64,000 bases of DNA from Leuctra nigra (taxonomy: Eukaryota; Arthropoda; Insecta; Plecoptera; Leuctridae): positions 15,680,309-15,744,308 of the forward strand of contig OW203766.1 of NCBI GenBank assembly GCA_934045905.1, read 5' to 3'. Position numbers and translations under genes: made by a program. Below are positions 14,051 to 29,100 of the stretch, one piece after another. The number at the start of each line of letters is the position of its first letter. The first letter of the stretch is position 1. The notes beneath the pieces are model-generated. The model was not told the DNA's origin. It did no database searches and was given only the letters and a program-made list of their open reading frames with translations.

Positions 14051-14530
14051 GGGAAATCGCCGCGACTGAGCGCATGCAAGTCGCCTGCTCTCGGTGACAC
14101 TTGGCTGTGGGAAATCGCCGCGACTGAGCGCATGCAAGTCGCCTGCTCTCGGTGACACTTGGCTGTGGGAAATCGCCGCGACTGAGCGCATGCAAGTCGC
14201 CTGCTCTCGGTGACACTTGGCTGTGGGAAATCGCCGCGACTGACCGCATGCAAGTCGCCTGCTCTCGGTGACACTTGGCTGTGGGAAATCGCCGCGACTG
14301 ACCACATGCAAGTCGCCTGCTCTCGGTGACACTTGGCTGTGGGAAATCGCCGCGACTGAGCGCATGCAAGTCGCCTGCTCTCGGTGACACTTGGCTGTGG
14401 GAAATCGCCGCGACTGAGCGCATGCAAGTCGCCTGCTCTCGGTGACACTTGGCTGTGGGAAATCGCCGCGACTGACCACATGCAAGTCGCCTGCTCTCGG
14501 TGACACTTGGCTGTGGGAAATCGCCGCGAC

Positions 14531-16200
14531 TGAGCCCATGCAAGTCGCCTGCTCTCGGTGACACTTGGCTGTGGGAAATCGCCGCGACTGACCACATGCA
14601 AGTCGCCTGCTCTCGGTGACACTTGGCTGTGGGAAATCGCCGCGACTGAGCGCATGCAAGTCGCCTGCTCTCGGTGACACTTGGCTGTGGGAAATCGCCG
14701 ACTCTGACCGCATGCAAGTCGCCTGCTCTCGGTGACACTTGGCTGTGGGAAATCGCCGCGACTGAGCGCATGCAAGTCGCCTGCTCTCGGTGACACTTGG
14801 CTGTGGGAAATCGCCGCGACTGAGCGCATGCAAGTCGCCTGCTCTCGGTGACACTTGGCTGTGGGAAATCGCCGCGACTGAGCGCATGCAAGTCGCCTGC
14901 TCTCGGTGACACTTGGCTGTGGGAAATCGCCGCGACTGACCGCATGCAAGTCGCCTGCTCTCGGTGACACTTGGCTGTGGGAAATCGCCGCGACTGACCA
15001 CATGCAAGTCGCCTGCTCTCGGTGACACTTGGCTGTGGGAAATCGCCGCGACTGAGCGCATGCAAGTCGCCTGCTCTCGGTGACACTTGGCTGTGGGAAA
15101 TCGCCGCGACTGAGCGCATGCAAGTCGCCTGCTCTCGGTGACACTTGGCTGTGGGAAATCGCCGCAACTGACCGCATGCAAGTCGCCTGCTCTCGGTGAC
15201 ACTTGGCTGTGGGAAATCGCCGCGACTGAGCGCATGCAAGTCGCCTGCTCTCGGTGACACTTGGCTGTGGGAAATCGCCGCGACTACCGCATGCAAGTCG
15301 CCTGCTCTCGGTGACACTTGGCTGTGGGAAATCGCCGCGACTGACCACATGCAAGTCGCCTGCTCTCGGTGACACTTGGCTGTGGGAAATCGCCGCGACT
15401 AAACGCATGCAAGTCGCCTGCTCTCGGTGACACTTGGCTGTGGGAAATCGCCGCGGTTGAGCGCATGCAAGTCGCCTGCTCTCGGTGACACTTGGCTGTG
15501 GGAAATCGCCGCAACTGAGCGCATGCAAGTCGCCTGCTCTCGGTGACACTTGGCTGTGGGAAATCGCCGACTCTGACCGCATGCAAGTCGCCTGCTCTCG
15601 GTGACACTTGGCTGTGGGAAATCGCCGCGACTGACCGCATGCAAGTCGCCTGCACTCGGTGACACTTGGCTGTGGGAAATCGCCGCGACTGAGCGCATGC
15701 AAGTCGCCTGCTCTCGGTGACACTTGGCTGTGGGAAATCGCCGCGACTGGGCGCATGCAAGTCGCCTGCTCTCGGTGACACTTGGCTGTGGGAAATCGCC
15801 GCGACTGACCGCATGCAAGTCGCCTGCTCTCGGTGACACTTGGCTGTGGGAAATCGCCGCGACTGACCACATGCAAGTCGCCTGCTCTCGGTGACACTTG
15901 GCTGTGGGAAATCGCCGCGACTGAGCGCATGCAAGTCGCCTGCTCTCGGTGACACTTGGCTGTGGGAAATCGCCGCGACTGACCGCATGCAAGTCGCCTG
16001 CTCTCGGTGACACTTGGCTGTGGGAAATCGCCGCGACTGACCACATGCAAGTCGCCTGCTCTCGGTGACACTTGGCTGTGGGAAATCGCCGCGACTGAGC
16101 GCATGCAAGTCGCCTGCTCTCGGTGACACTTGGCTGTGGGAAATCGCCGCGACTGACCACATGCAAGTCGCCTGCTCTCGGTGACACTTGGCTGTGGGAA
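14531..16200 (+). repeat. duplicated 1.6-kb satellite block, copy 1
   Basis: The order of unit variants matches 32,882-34,490. Shared private markers are CGCAACTGACCGC (15,161), GACTAAACGC (15,400), two CGGTTGAGCGC/CGCAACTGAGCGC units (15,460-15,520) and CTGCACTCGG (15,651). The offset is 18,351 bp at the left end and 18,293 bp from 15,161 rightward. The 58-bp difference is explained by one extra GAGCGC unit in this copy near 15,060-15,116. Confidence 0.88.
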
Positions 16201-19200
16201 ATCGCCGCGACTGAGCGCATGCAAGTCGCCTGCTCTCGGTGACACTTGGCTGTGGGAAATCGCCGCGACTGACCACATGCAAGTCGCCTGCTCTCGGTGA
16301 CACTTGGCTGTGGGAAATCGCCGCGACTGAGCGCATGCAAGTCGCCTGCTCTCGGTGACATTTGGCTGTGGGAAATCGCCGCGACTGAGCGCATGCAAGT
16401 CGCCTGCTCTCGGTGACACTTGGCTGTGGGAAATCGCCGCGACTGAGCACATGCAAGTCGCCTGCTCTCGGTGACACTTGGCTGTGGGAAATCGCCGCGG
16501 TTGAGCGCATGCAAGTCGCCTGCTCTCGGTGACACTTGGCTGTGGGAAATCGCCGCGACTACCGCATGCAAGTCGCCTGCTCTCGGTGACACTTGGCTGT
16601 GGGAAATCGCCGCGACTGAGCGCATGCAAGTCGCCTGCTCTCGGTGACACTTGGCTGTGGGAAATCGCCGCGACTGACCACATGCAAGTCGCCTGCTCTC
16701 GGTGACACTTGGCTGTGGGAAATCGCCGCGACTGAGCGCATGCAAGTCGCCTGCTCTCGGTGACACTTGGCTGTGGGAAATCGCCGCGACTGAGCGCATG
16801 CAAGTCGCCTGCTCTCGGTGACACTTGGCTGTGGGAAATCGCCGCGACTGACCACATGCAAGTCGCCTGCTCTCGGTGACACTTGGCTGTGGGAAATCGC
16901 CGCGACTGACCGCATGCAAGTCGCCTGCTCTCGGTGACACTTGGCTGTGGGAAATCGCCGCGACTGACCACATGCAAGTCGCCTGCTCTCGGTGACACTT
17001 GGCTGTGGGAAATCGCCGCGACTGAGCGCATGCAAGTCGCCTGCTCTCGGTGACACTTGGTTGTGGGAAATCGCCGCGACTGAGCGCATGCAAGTCGCCT
17101 GCTCTCGGTGACACTTGGCTGTGGGAAATCGCCGCGACTGAGCGCATGCAAGTCGCCTGCTCTCGGTGACACTTGGCTGTGGGAAATCGCCGCGACTGAG
17201 CGCATGCAAGTCGCCTGCTCTCGGTGACACTTGGCTGTGGGAAATCGCCGCGACTGAGCGCATGCAAGTCGCCTGCTCTCGGTGACACTTGGCTGTGGGA
17301 AATCGCCGCGACTGAGCGCATGCAAGTCGCCTGCTCTCGGTGACACTTGGCTGTGGGAAATCGCCGCGACTGACCACATGCAAGTCGCCTGCTCTCGGTG
17401 ACACTTGGCTCTGGGAAATCGCCGCGACTGAGCGCATGCAAGTCGCCTGCTCTCAGTGACACTTGGCTGTGGGAAATCGCCGCGACTACCGCATGCAAGT
17501 CGCCTGCTCTCGGTGACACTTGGCTGTGGGAAATCGCCGCGACTGACCACATGCAAGTCGCCTGCTCTCGGTGGCACTTGGCTGTGGGAAATCGCCGCGA
17601 CTGACCACATGCAAGTCGCCTGCTCTCGGTGACACTTGGCTGTGGGAAATCGCCGCTACTGAGCCCATGCAAGTCGCCTGCTCTCGGTGACACTTGGCTG
17701 TGGGAAATCGCCGCGACTGAGCGCATGCAAGTCGCCTGCTCTCGGTGACACTTGGCTGTGGGAAATCGCCGCGACTGACCACATGCAAGTCGCCTGCTCT
17801 CGGTGACACTTGGCTGTGGGAAATCGCCGCGACTGACCACATGCAAGTCGCCTGCTCTCGGTGACACTTGGCTGTGGGAAATCGCCGCTACTTAGCGCAT
17901 GCAAGTCGCCTGCTCTCGGTGACACTTGGCTGTGGGAAATCGCCGCGACTGACCACATGCAAGTCGCCTGCTCTCGGTGACACTTGGCTGTGGGAAATCG
18001 CCGACTCTGACCGCATGCAAGTCGCCTGCTCTCGGTGACACTTGGCTGTGGGAAATCGCCGCGACTGACCACATGCAAGTCGCCTGCTCTCGGTGACACT
18101 TGGCTGTGGGAAATCGCCGCGACTGAGCGCATGCAAGTCGCCTGCTCTCGGTGACACTTGGCTGTGGGAAATCGCCGCGACTGAGCGCATGCAAGTCGCC
18201 TGCTCTCGGTGACACTTGGCTGTGGGAAATCGCCGCGACTGACCACATGCAAGTCGCCTGCTCACGGTGACACTTGGCTGTGGGAAATCGCCGCGACTGG
18301 GCGCATGCAAGTCGCCTGCTCTCGGTGACACTTGGCTGTGGGAAATCGCCGCGACTGAGCGCATGCAAGTCGCCTGCTCTCGGTGACACTTGGCTGTGGG
18401 AAATCGCCGCGACTGGGCGCATGCAAGTCGCCTGCTCTCGGTGACACTTGGCTGTGGGAAATCGCCGCGACTGACCACATGCAAGTCGCCTGCTCTCGGT
18501 GACACTTGGCTGTGGGAAATCGCCGCGACTGAGCGCATGCAAGTCGCCTGCTCTCGGTGACACTTGGCTGTGGGAAATCGCCGCGACTGAGCGCATGCAA
18601 GTCGCCTGCTCTCGGTGACACTTGGCTGTGGGAAATCGCCGCGACTGAGCGCATGCAAGTCGCCTGCTCTCGGTGACACTTGGCTGTGGGAAATCGCCGC
18701 GACTGACCACATGCAAGTCGCCTGCTCTCGGTGACACTTGGCTGTGGGAAATCGCCGCGACTGAGCGCATGCAAGTCGCCTGCTCTCGGTGACACTTGGC
18801 TGTGGGAAATCGCCGCGACTACCGCATGCAAGTCGCCTGCTCTCGGTGACACTTGGCTGTGGGAAATCGCCGCGACTGAGCGCATGCAAGTCGCCTGCTC
18901 TCGGTGACACTTGGCTGTGGGAAATCGCCGCGACTGAGCGCATGCAAGTCGCCTGCTCTCGGTGACACTTGGCTGTGGGAAATCGCCGCAACTGGGCGCA
19001 TGCAAGTCGCCTGCTCTCGGTGACACTTGGCTGTGGGAAATCGCCGCGACTGACCGCATGCAAGTCGCCTGCTCTCGGTGACACTTGGCTGTGGGAAATC
19101 GCCGCGACTGACCACATGCAAGTCGCCTGCTCTCGGTGACACTTGGCTGTGGGAAATCGCCGCGACTGGGCGCATGCAAGTCGCCTGCTCTCGGTGACAC

Positions 19201-20100
19201 TTGGCTGTGGGAAATCGCCGCGACTGGGCGCATGCAAGTCGCCTGCTCTCGGTGACACTTGGCTGTGGGAAATCGCCGCGACTGACCACATGCAAGTCGC
19301 CTGCTCTCGGTGACACTTGGCTGTGGGAAATCGCCGCGACTGAGCGCATGCAAGTCGCCTGCTCTCGGTGACACTTGGCTGTGGGAAATCGCCGCGACTG
19401 AGCACATGCAAGTCGCCTGCTCTCGGTGACACTTGGCTGTGGGAAATCGCCGCGACTGGGCGCATGCAAGTCGCCTGCTCTCGGTGACACTTGGCTGTGG
19501 GAAATCGCCGCGACTGACCACATGCAAGTCGCCTGCTCTCGGTGACACTTGGCTGTGGGAAATCGCCGCGACTGAGCACATGCAAGTCGCCTGCTCTCGG
19601 TGACACTTGGCTGTGGGAAATCGCCGCGACTGACCACATGCAAGTCGCCTGCTCTCGGTGACACTTGGCTGTGGGAAATCGCCGCGACTGACCACATGCA
19701 AGTCGCCTGCTCTCGGTGACACTTGGCTGTGGGAAATCGCCGCGACTGAGCCCATGCAAGTCGCCTGCACTCGGTGACACTTGGCTGTGGGAAATCGCCG
19801 CGACTGAGCGTATGCAAGTCGCCTGCTCTCGGTGACACTTGGCTGTGGGAAATCGCCGCGACTGAGCGCATGCAAGTCGCCTGCTCTCGGTGACACTTGG
19901 CTGTGGGGAATCGCCGCGACTAAGCGCATGCAAGTCGCCTGCTCTCGGTGACACTTGGCTGTGGGAAATCGCCGCGACTGACCACATGCAAGTCGCCTGC
20001 TCTCGGTGACACTTGGCTGTGGGAAATCGCCGCGACTGAGCGCATGCAAGTCGCCTGCTCTCGGTGACACTTGGCTGTGGGAAATCGCCGCGACTGACCA

Positions 20101-23100
20101 CATGCAAGTCGCCTGCTCTCGGTGACACTTGGCTGTGGGAAATGAAATCGCCGCGACTGAGCGCATGCAAGTCGCCTGCTCTCGGTGACACTTGGCTGTG
20201 GGAAATCGCCGCGACTGAGCACATGCAAGTCGCCTGCTCTCGGTGACACTTGGCTGTGGGAAATCGCCGCGACTGAGCGCATGCAAGTCGCCTGCTCTCG
20301 GTGACACTTGGCTGTGGGAAATCGCCGCGACTGACCACATGCAAGTCGCCTGCTCTCGGTGACACTTGGCTGTGGGAAATCGCCGCGACTGGGCGCATGC
20401 AAGTCGCCTGCTCTCGGTGACACTTGGCTGTGGGAAATCGCCGCGACTGGGCGCATGCAAGTCGCCTGCTCTCGGTGACACTTGGCTGTGGGAAATCGCC
20501 GCGACTGACCACATGCAAGTCGCCTGCTCTCGGTGACACTTGGCTGTGGGAAATCGCCGCGACTGAGCGCATGCAAGTCGCCTGCTCTCGGTGACACTTG
20601 GCTGTGGGAAATCGCCGCGACTGAGCGCATGCAAGTCGCCTGCTCTCGGTGACACTTGGCTGTGGGAAATCGCCGCGACTGACCACATGCAAGTCGCCTG
20701 CTCTCGGTGACACTTGGCTGTGGGAAATCGCCGCGACTGGGCGCATGCAAGTCGCCTGCTCTCGGTGACACTTGGCTTTGGGAAATCGCCGCGACTGACC
20801 ACATGCAAGTCGCCTGCTCTCGGTGACACTTGGCTGTGGGAAATCGCCGCGACTGGGCGCATGCAAGTCGCCTGCTCTCGGTGACACTTGGCTGTGGGAA
20901 ATCGCCGCGACTGACCACATGCAAGTCGCCTGCTCTCGGTGAAACTTGGCTGTGGGAAATCGCCGCGACTGAGCGCATGCAAGTCGCCTGCTCTCGGTGA
21001 CACTTGGCTGTGGGAAATCGCCGCGACTGAGCGTATGCAAGTCGCCTGCTCTCGGTGACACTTGGCTGTGGGAAATCGCCGCGACTGAGCGCATGCAAGT
21101 CGCCTGCTCTCGGTGACACTTGGCTGTGGGAAATCGCCGCGACTGAGAGCATGCAAGTCGCCTGCTCTCGGTGACACTTGGCTGTGGGAAATCGCCGCGA
21201 CTGAGCGCATGCAAGTCGCCTGCTCTCGGTGACACTTGGCTGTGGGAAATCGCCGCGACTGGGCGCATGCAAGTCGCCTGCTCTCGGTGACACTTGGCTG
21301 TGGGAAATCGCCGCGACTGACCACATGCAAGTCGCCTGCTCTCGGTGACACTTGGCTGTGGGAAATCGCCGCGACTGAGCGCATGCAAGTCGCCTGCTCT
21401 CGGTGACACTTGGCTGTGGGAAATCGCCGCGACTGACCACATGCAAGTCGCCTGCTCTCGGTGACACTTGGCTGTGGGAAATCGCCGCGACTGACCACAT
21501 GCAAGTCGCCTGCTCTCGGTGACACTTGGCTGTGGGAAATCGCCGCGACTGAGTGCATGCAAGTCGCCTGCTCTCGGTGACACTTGGCTGTGGGAAATCG
21601 CCGCGACTGACCACATGCAAGTCGCCTGCTCTCGGTGACACTTGGCTGTGGGAAATCGCCGCGACTGACCACATGCAAGTCGCCTGCTCTCGGTGACACT
21701 TGGCTGTGGGAAATCGCCGCGACTGACCACATGCAAGTCGCCTGCTCTCGGTGACACTTCGCTGTGGGAAATCGCCGCGACTGACCTCATGCAAGTCGCC
21801 TGCTCTCGGTGACACTTGGCTGTGGGAAATCGCCGCGACTGAGCGCATGCAAGTCGCCTGCTCTCGGTGACACTTGGCTGTGGGAAATCGCCGCGACTAC
21901 CGCATGCAAGTCGCCTTCTCTCGGTGACACTTGGCTGTGGGAAATCGCCGCGACTACCGCATGCAAGTCGCCTGCTCTCGGTGACACTTGGCTGTGGGAA
22001 ATCGCCGCGACTGACCGCATGCAAGTCGCCTGCTCTCGGTGACACTTGGCTGTGGGAAATCGCCGCGACTGACCACATGCAAGTCGCCTGCTCTCGGTGA
22101 CACTTGGCTGTGGGAAATCGCCGCGACTGAGCACATGCAAGTCGCCTGCTCTCGGTGACACTTGGCTGTGGGAAATCGCCGCGACTGAGAGCATGCAAGT
22201 CGCCTGCTCTCGGTGACACTTGGCTGTGGGAAATCGCCGCGACTGACCACATGCAAGTCGCCTGCTCTCGGTGACACTTGGCTGTGGGAAATCGCCGCGA
22301 CTGACCACATGCAAGTCGCCTGCTCTCGGTGACACTTGGCTGTGGGAAATCGCCGCGGCTGAGCGCATGCAAGTCGCCTGCTCTCGGTGACACTTGGCTG
22401 TGGGTAATCGCCGCGACTGAGCACATGCAAGTCGCCTGCTCTCGGTGACACTTGGCTGTGGGAAATCGCCGCGACTACCGCATGCAAGTCGCCTGCTCTC
22501 GGTGACACTTGGCTGTGGGAAATCGCCGCGACTGAGCGCATGCAAGTCGCCTGCTCTCGGTGACACTTGGCTGTGGGAAATCGCCGCGACTGACCACATG
22601 CAAGTCGCCTGCTCTCGGTGACACTTGGCTGTGGGAAATCGCCGCGACTGAGCGCATGCAAGTCGCCTGCTCTCGGTGACACTTGGCTGTGGGAAATCGC
22701 CGCGACTGACCGCATGCAAGTCGCCTGCTCTCGGTGACACTTGGCTGTGGGAAATGAAATCGCCGCGACTGGGCGCATGCAAGTCGCCTGCTCTCAGTGA
22801 CACTTGGCTGTGGGAAATCGCCGCGACTGAGCGCATGCAAGTCGCCTGCTCTCGGTGACACTTGGCTGTGGGAAATCGCCGCGACTGACCACATGCAAGT
22901 CGCCTGCTCTCGGTGACACTTGGCTGTGGGAAATCGCCGCGACTGACCACATGCAAGTCGCCTGCTCTCGGTGACACTTGGCTGTGGGAAATGAAATCGC
23001 CGCGACTGGGCGCATGCAAGTCGCCTGCTCTCAGTGACACTTGGCTGTGGGAAATCGCCGCGACTGAGTGCATGCAAGTCGCCTGCTCTCGGTGACACTT

Positions 23101-26100
23101 GGCTGTGGGAAATCGCCGCGACTGACCACATGCAAGTCGCCTGCTCTCGGTGACACTTGGCTGTGGGAAATCGCCGCGACTAACCACATGCAAGTCGCCT
23201 GCTCTCGGTGACACTTGGCTGTGGGAAATCGCCGCGACTGACCACATGCAAGTCGCCTGCTCTCGGTGACACTTGGCTGTGGGAAATCGCCGCGACTAAC
23301 CACATGCAAGTCGCCTGCTCTCGGTGACACTTGGCTGTGGAAAATGAAATCGCCGCGACTGAGCGCATGCAAGTCGCCTGCTCTCGGTGACACTTGGCTG
23401 TGGGAAATCGCCGCGACTGACCACATGCAAGTCGCCTGCTCTCGGTGACACTTGGCTGTGGGAAATCGCCGCGACTGAGCGCATGCAAGTCGCCTGCTCT
23501 CGGTGACACTTGGCTGTGGGAAATCGCCGCGACTGACCGCATGCAAGTCGCCTGCTCTCGGTGACACTTGGCTGTGGGAAATCGCCGCGACTGACCACAT
23601 GCAAGTCGCCTGCTCTCGGTGACACTTGGCTGTGGGAAATCGCCGCGACTGACCACATGCAAGTCGCCTGCTCTCGGTGACACTTGGCTGTGGGAAATCG
23701 CCGCGACTGACCGCATGCAAGTCGCCTGCTCTCGGTGACACTTGGCTGTGGGAAATCGCCGACTCTGACCGCATGCAAGTCGACTGCTCTCGGTGACACT
23801 TGGCTGTGGGAAATCGCCGCGACTGAGCACATGCAAGTCGCCTGCTCTCGGTGACACTTGGCTGTGGGAAATCGCCGCGACTGACCACATGCAAGTCGCC
23901 TGCTCTCGGTGACACTTGGCTGTGGGAAATCGCCGCGACTGAGCACATGCAAGTCGCCTGCTCTCGGTGACACTTGGCTGTGGGAAATCGCCGCGACTGA
24001 CCACATGCAAGTCGCCTGCTCTCGGTGACACTTGGCTGTGGGAAATCGCCGCGACTGAGCACATGCAAGTCGCCTGCTCTCGGTAACACTTGGCTGTGGG
24101 AAATCGCCGCGACTGAGCGCATGCAAGTCGCCTGCTCTCGGTGACACTTGGCTGTGGGAAATCGCCGCGACTGACCGCATGCAAGTCGCCTGCTCTCGGT
24201 GACACTTGGCTGTGGGAAATCGCCGCGACTGACCGCATGCAAGTCGCCTGCTCTCGGTGACACTTGGCTGTGGGAAATCGCCGCGACTGGGCGCATGCAA
24301 GTCGCCTGCTCTCGGTGACACTTGGCTGTGGGAAATCGCCGCGACTGAGCGCATGCAAGTCGCCTGCTCTCGGTGACACTTGGCTGTGGGAAATCGCCGC
24401 GACTACCGCATGCAAGTCGCCTGCTCTCGGTGACACTTGGCTGTGGGAAATCGCCGCGACTGAGCGCATGCAAGTCGCCTGCTCTCGGTGACACTTGGCT
24501 GTGGGAAATCGCCGCGACTGAGCGCATGCAAGTCGCCTGCTCTCGGTGACACTTGGCTGTGGGAAATCGCCGCGACTAAGCGCATGCAAGTCGCCTGCTC
24601 TCGGTGACACTTGGCTGTGGGAAATCGCCGCGACTGACCACATGCAAGTCGCCTGCTCTCGGTGACACTTGGCTGTGGGAAATCGCCGACTCTGACCGCA
24701 TGCAAGTCGCCTGCTCTCGGTGACACTTGGCTGTGGGAAATCGCCGCGACTGACCGCATGCAAGTCGCCTGCTCTCGGTGACACTTGGCTGTGGGAAATC
24801 GCCGCGACTGAGCGCATGCAAGTCGCCTGCTCTCGGTGACACTTGGCTGTGGGAAATCGCCGCGACTGAGCACATGCAAGTCGCCTGCTCTCGGTGACAC
24901 TTGGCTGTGGGAAATCGCCGCGACTGGGCGCATGCAAGTCGCCTGCTCTCGGTGACACTTGGCTGTGGGAAATCGCCGCGACTGGGCGCATGCAAGTCGC
25001 CTGCTCTCGGTGACACTTGGCTGTGGGAAATCGCCGCGACTGAGCGCATGCAAGTCGCCTGCTCTCGGTGACACTTGGCTGTGGGAAATCGCCGCGACTG
25101 ACCACATGCAAGTCGCCTGCTCTCGGTGACACTTGGCTGTGGGAAATCGCCGCGACTACCGCATGCAAGTCGCCTGCTCTCGGTGACACTTGGCTGTGGG
25201 AAATGAAATCGCCGCGACTGACCACATGCAAGTCGCCTGCTCTCGGTGACACTTGGCTGTGGGAAATCGCCGCGACCGACCACATGCAAGTCGCCTGCTC
25301 TCGGTGACACTTGGCTGTGGGAAATCGCCGCGACTGAGCGCATGCAAGTCGCCTGCTCTCGGTGACACTTGGCTGTGGGAAATCGCCGCGACTGACCACA
25401 TGCAAGTCGCCTGCTCTCGGTGACACTTGGCTGTGGGAAATCGCCGCGACTGACCACATGCAAGTCGCCTGCTCTCGGTGACACTTGGCTGTGGGAAATC
25501 GCCGCGACTACCGCATGCAAGTCGCCTGCTCTCGGTGACACTTGGCTGTGGGAAATCGCCGCGACTAAGCGCATGCAAGTCGCCTGCTCTCGGTGACACT
25601 TGGCTGTGGGAAATCGCCGCGACTGACCACATGCAAGTCGCCTGCTCTCGGTGACACTTGGCTGTGGGAAATCGCCGCGACTACCGCATGCAAGTCGCCT
25701 GCTCTCGGTGACACTTGGCTGTGGGAAATCGCCGCGACTGACCACATGCAAGTCGCCTGCTCTCGGTGACACTTGGCTGTGGGAAATCGCCGCGACTGAG
25801 CCCATGCAAGTCGCCTGCTCTCGGTGACACTTGGCTGTGGGAAATCGCCGCGACTGGGCGCATGCAAGTCGCCTGCTCTCGGTGACACTTGGCTGTGGGA
25901 AATCGCCGCGACTAAGCGCATGCAAGTCGCCTGCTCTCGGTGACACTTGGCTGTGGGAAATCGCCGCGACTGAGCGCATGCAAGTCGCCTGCTCTCGGTG
26001 ACACTTGGCTGTGGGAAATCGCCGCGACTGAGCGCATGCAAGTCGCCTGCTCTCGGTGACACTTGGCTGTGGGAAATCGCCGCGACTGAGCGCATGCAAG

Positions 26101-29100
26101 TCGCCTGCTCTCGGTGACACTTGGCTGTGGGAAATCGCCGCGACTGACCGCATGCAAGTCGACTGCTCTCGGTGACACTTGGCTGTGGGAAATCGCCGCG
26201 ACTGAGCGCATGCAAGTCGCCTGCTCTCGGTGACACTTGGCTGTGGGAAATCGCCGCGACTGACCACATGCAAGTCGCCTGCTCTCGGTGACACTTGGCT
26301 GTGGGAAATCGCCGCGACTGAGCGCATGCAAGTCGCCTGCTCTCGGTGACACTTGGCTGTGGGAAATCGCCGCGACTGAGCGCATGCAAGTCGCCTGCTC
26401 TCGGTGACACTTGGCTGTGGGAAATCGCCGCGACTGACCGCATGCAAGTCGCCTGCTCTCGGTGACACTTGGCTGTGGGAAATCGCCGCGACTGACCACA
26501 TGCAAGTCGCCTGCTCTCGGTGACACTTGGCTGTGGGAAATCGCCGCGACTGACCGCATGCAAGTCGCCTGCTCTCGGTGACACTTGGCTGTGGGAAATC
26601 GCCGCGACTGGGCGCATGCAAGTCGCCTGCTCTCGGTGACACTTGGCTGTGGGAAATCGCCGCGACTGAGCGCATGCAAGTCGCCTGCTCTCGGTGACAC
26701 TTGGCTGTGGGAAATCGCCGCGACTGAGCGCATGCAAGTCGCCTGCTCTCGGTGACACTTGGCTGTGGGAAATCGCCGCGACTGACCACATGCAAGTCGC
26801 CTGCTCTCGGTGACACTTGGCTGTGGGAAATCGCCGCGACTGAGCGCATGCAAGTCGCCTGCTCTCGGTGACACTTGGCTGTGGGAAATCGCCGCGACTG
26901 AGCACATGCAAGTCGCCTGCTCTCGGTGACACTTGGCTGTGGGAAATCGCCGCGACTGAGCACATGCAAGTCGCCTGCTCTCGGTAACACTTGGCTGTGG
27001 GAAATCGCCGCGACTGACCACATGCAAGTCGCCTGCTCTCGGTGACACTTGGCTGTGGGAAATCGCCGCGACTGAGCACATGCAAGTCGCCTGCTCTCGG
27101 TAACACTTGGCTGTGGGAAATCGCCGCGACTGACCACATGCAAGTCGCCTGCTCTCGGTGACACTTGGCTGTGGGAAATCGCCGCGACTGACCGCATGCA
27201 AGTCGCCTGCTCTCGGTGACACTTGGCTGTGGGAAATCGCCGCGACTGACCACATGCAAGTCGCCTGCTCTCGGTGACACTTGGCTGTGGGAAATCGCCG
27301 CGACTGACCGCATGCAAGTCGCCTGCTCTCGGTGACACTTGGCTGTGGGAAATCGCCGCGATTGAGCGTATGCAAGTCGCCTGCTCTCGGTGACACTTGG
27401 CTGTGGGAAATGAAATCGCCGCGACTGACCACATGCAAGTCGCCTGCTCTCGGTGACACTTGGCTGTGGGAAATGAAATCGCCGCGACTGACCACATGCA
27501 AGTCGCCTGCTCTCGGTGACACTTGGCTGTGGGAAATCGCCGCGACTGAGCGCATGCAAGTCGCCTGCTCTCGGTGACACTTGGCTGTGGGAAATCGCCG
27601 CGACTGACCACATGCAAGTCGCCTGCTCTCGGTGACACTTGGCTGTGGGAAATCGCCGCGACTGACCACATGCAAGTCGCCTGCTCTCGGTGACACTTGG
27701 CTGTGGGAAATCGCCGCGACTGAGCGCATGCAAGTCGCCTGCTCTCGGTGACACTTGGCTGTGGGAAATCGCCGCGACTGACCACATGCAAGTCGCCTGC
27801 TCTCGGTGACACTTGGCTGTGGGAAATCGCCGCGACTGACCACTTGCAAGTCGCCTGCTCTCGGTGACACGTGGCTGTGGGAAATCGCCGCGACTGAGCG
27901 CATGCAAGTCGCCTGCTCTCGGTGACACTTGGCTGTGGGAAATCGCCGCGACTGACCACATGCAAGTCGCCTGCTCTCGGTGACACTTGGCTGTGGGAAA
28001 TCGCCGCGACTGAGCGCATGCAAGTCGCCTGCTCTCGGTGACACTTGGCTGTGGGAAATCGCCGCGACTGACCACATGCAAGTCGCCTGCTCTCGGTGAC
28101 ACTTGGCTGTGGGAAATCGCCGCGACTGAGCGCATGCAAGTCGCCTGCTCTCGGTGACACTTGGCTGTGGGAAATCGCCGCGACTGAGCGCATGCAAGTC
28201 GCCTGCTCTCGGTGACACTTGGCTGTGGGAAATCGCCGCGACTGACCACATGCAAGTCGCCTGCTCTCGGTGACACTTGGCTGTGGGAAATCGCCGCGAC
28301 TGAGCGCATGCAAGTCGCCTGCTCTCGGTGACACTTGGCTGTGGGAAATCGCCGCGACTGAGCGCATGCAAGTCGCCTGCTCTCGGTGACACTTGGCTGT
28401 GGGAAATCGCCGACTCTGACCGCATGCAAGTCGCCTGCTCTCGGTGACACTTGGCTGTGGGAAATCGCCGCGACTGAGCACATGCAAGTCGCCTGCTCTC
28501 GGTGACACTTGGCTGTGGGAAATCGCCGCGACTGAGCGCATGCAAGTCGCCTGCTCTCGGTGACACTTGGCTGTGGGAAATCGCCGCGACTGACCACATG
28601 CAAGTCGCCTGCTCTCGGTGACACTTGGCTGTGGGAAATCGCCGCGACTGACCACATGCAAGTCGCCTGCTCTCGGTGACACTTGGCTGTGGGAAATCGC
28701 CGCGACTGACCACATGCAAGTCGCCTGCTCTCGGTGACACTTGGCTGTGGGAAATCGCCGCGACTGACCGCATGCAAGTCGCCTGCTCTCGGTGACACTT
28801 GGCTGTGGGAAATCGCCGCGACTGACCACATGCAAGTCGCCTGCTCTCGGTGACACTTGGCTGTGGGAAATCGCCGCGACTGACCACATGCAAGTCGCCT
28901 GCTCTCGGTGACACTTGGCTGTGGGAAATCGCCGCGACTGACCACATGCAAGTCGCCTGCTCTCGGTGACACTTGGCTGTGGGAAATCGCCGCGACTACC
29001 GCATGCAAGTCGCCTGCTCTCGGTGACACTTGGCTGTGGGAAATCGCCGCGACTGACCGCATGCAAGTCGCCTGCTCTCGGTGACACTTGGCTGTGGGAA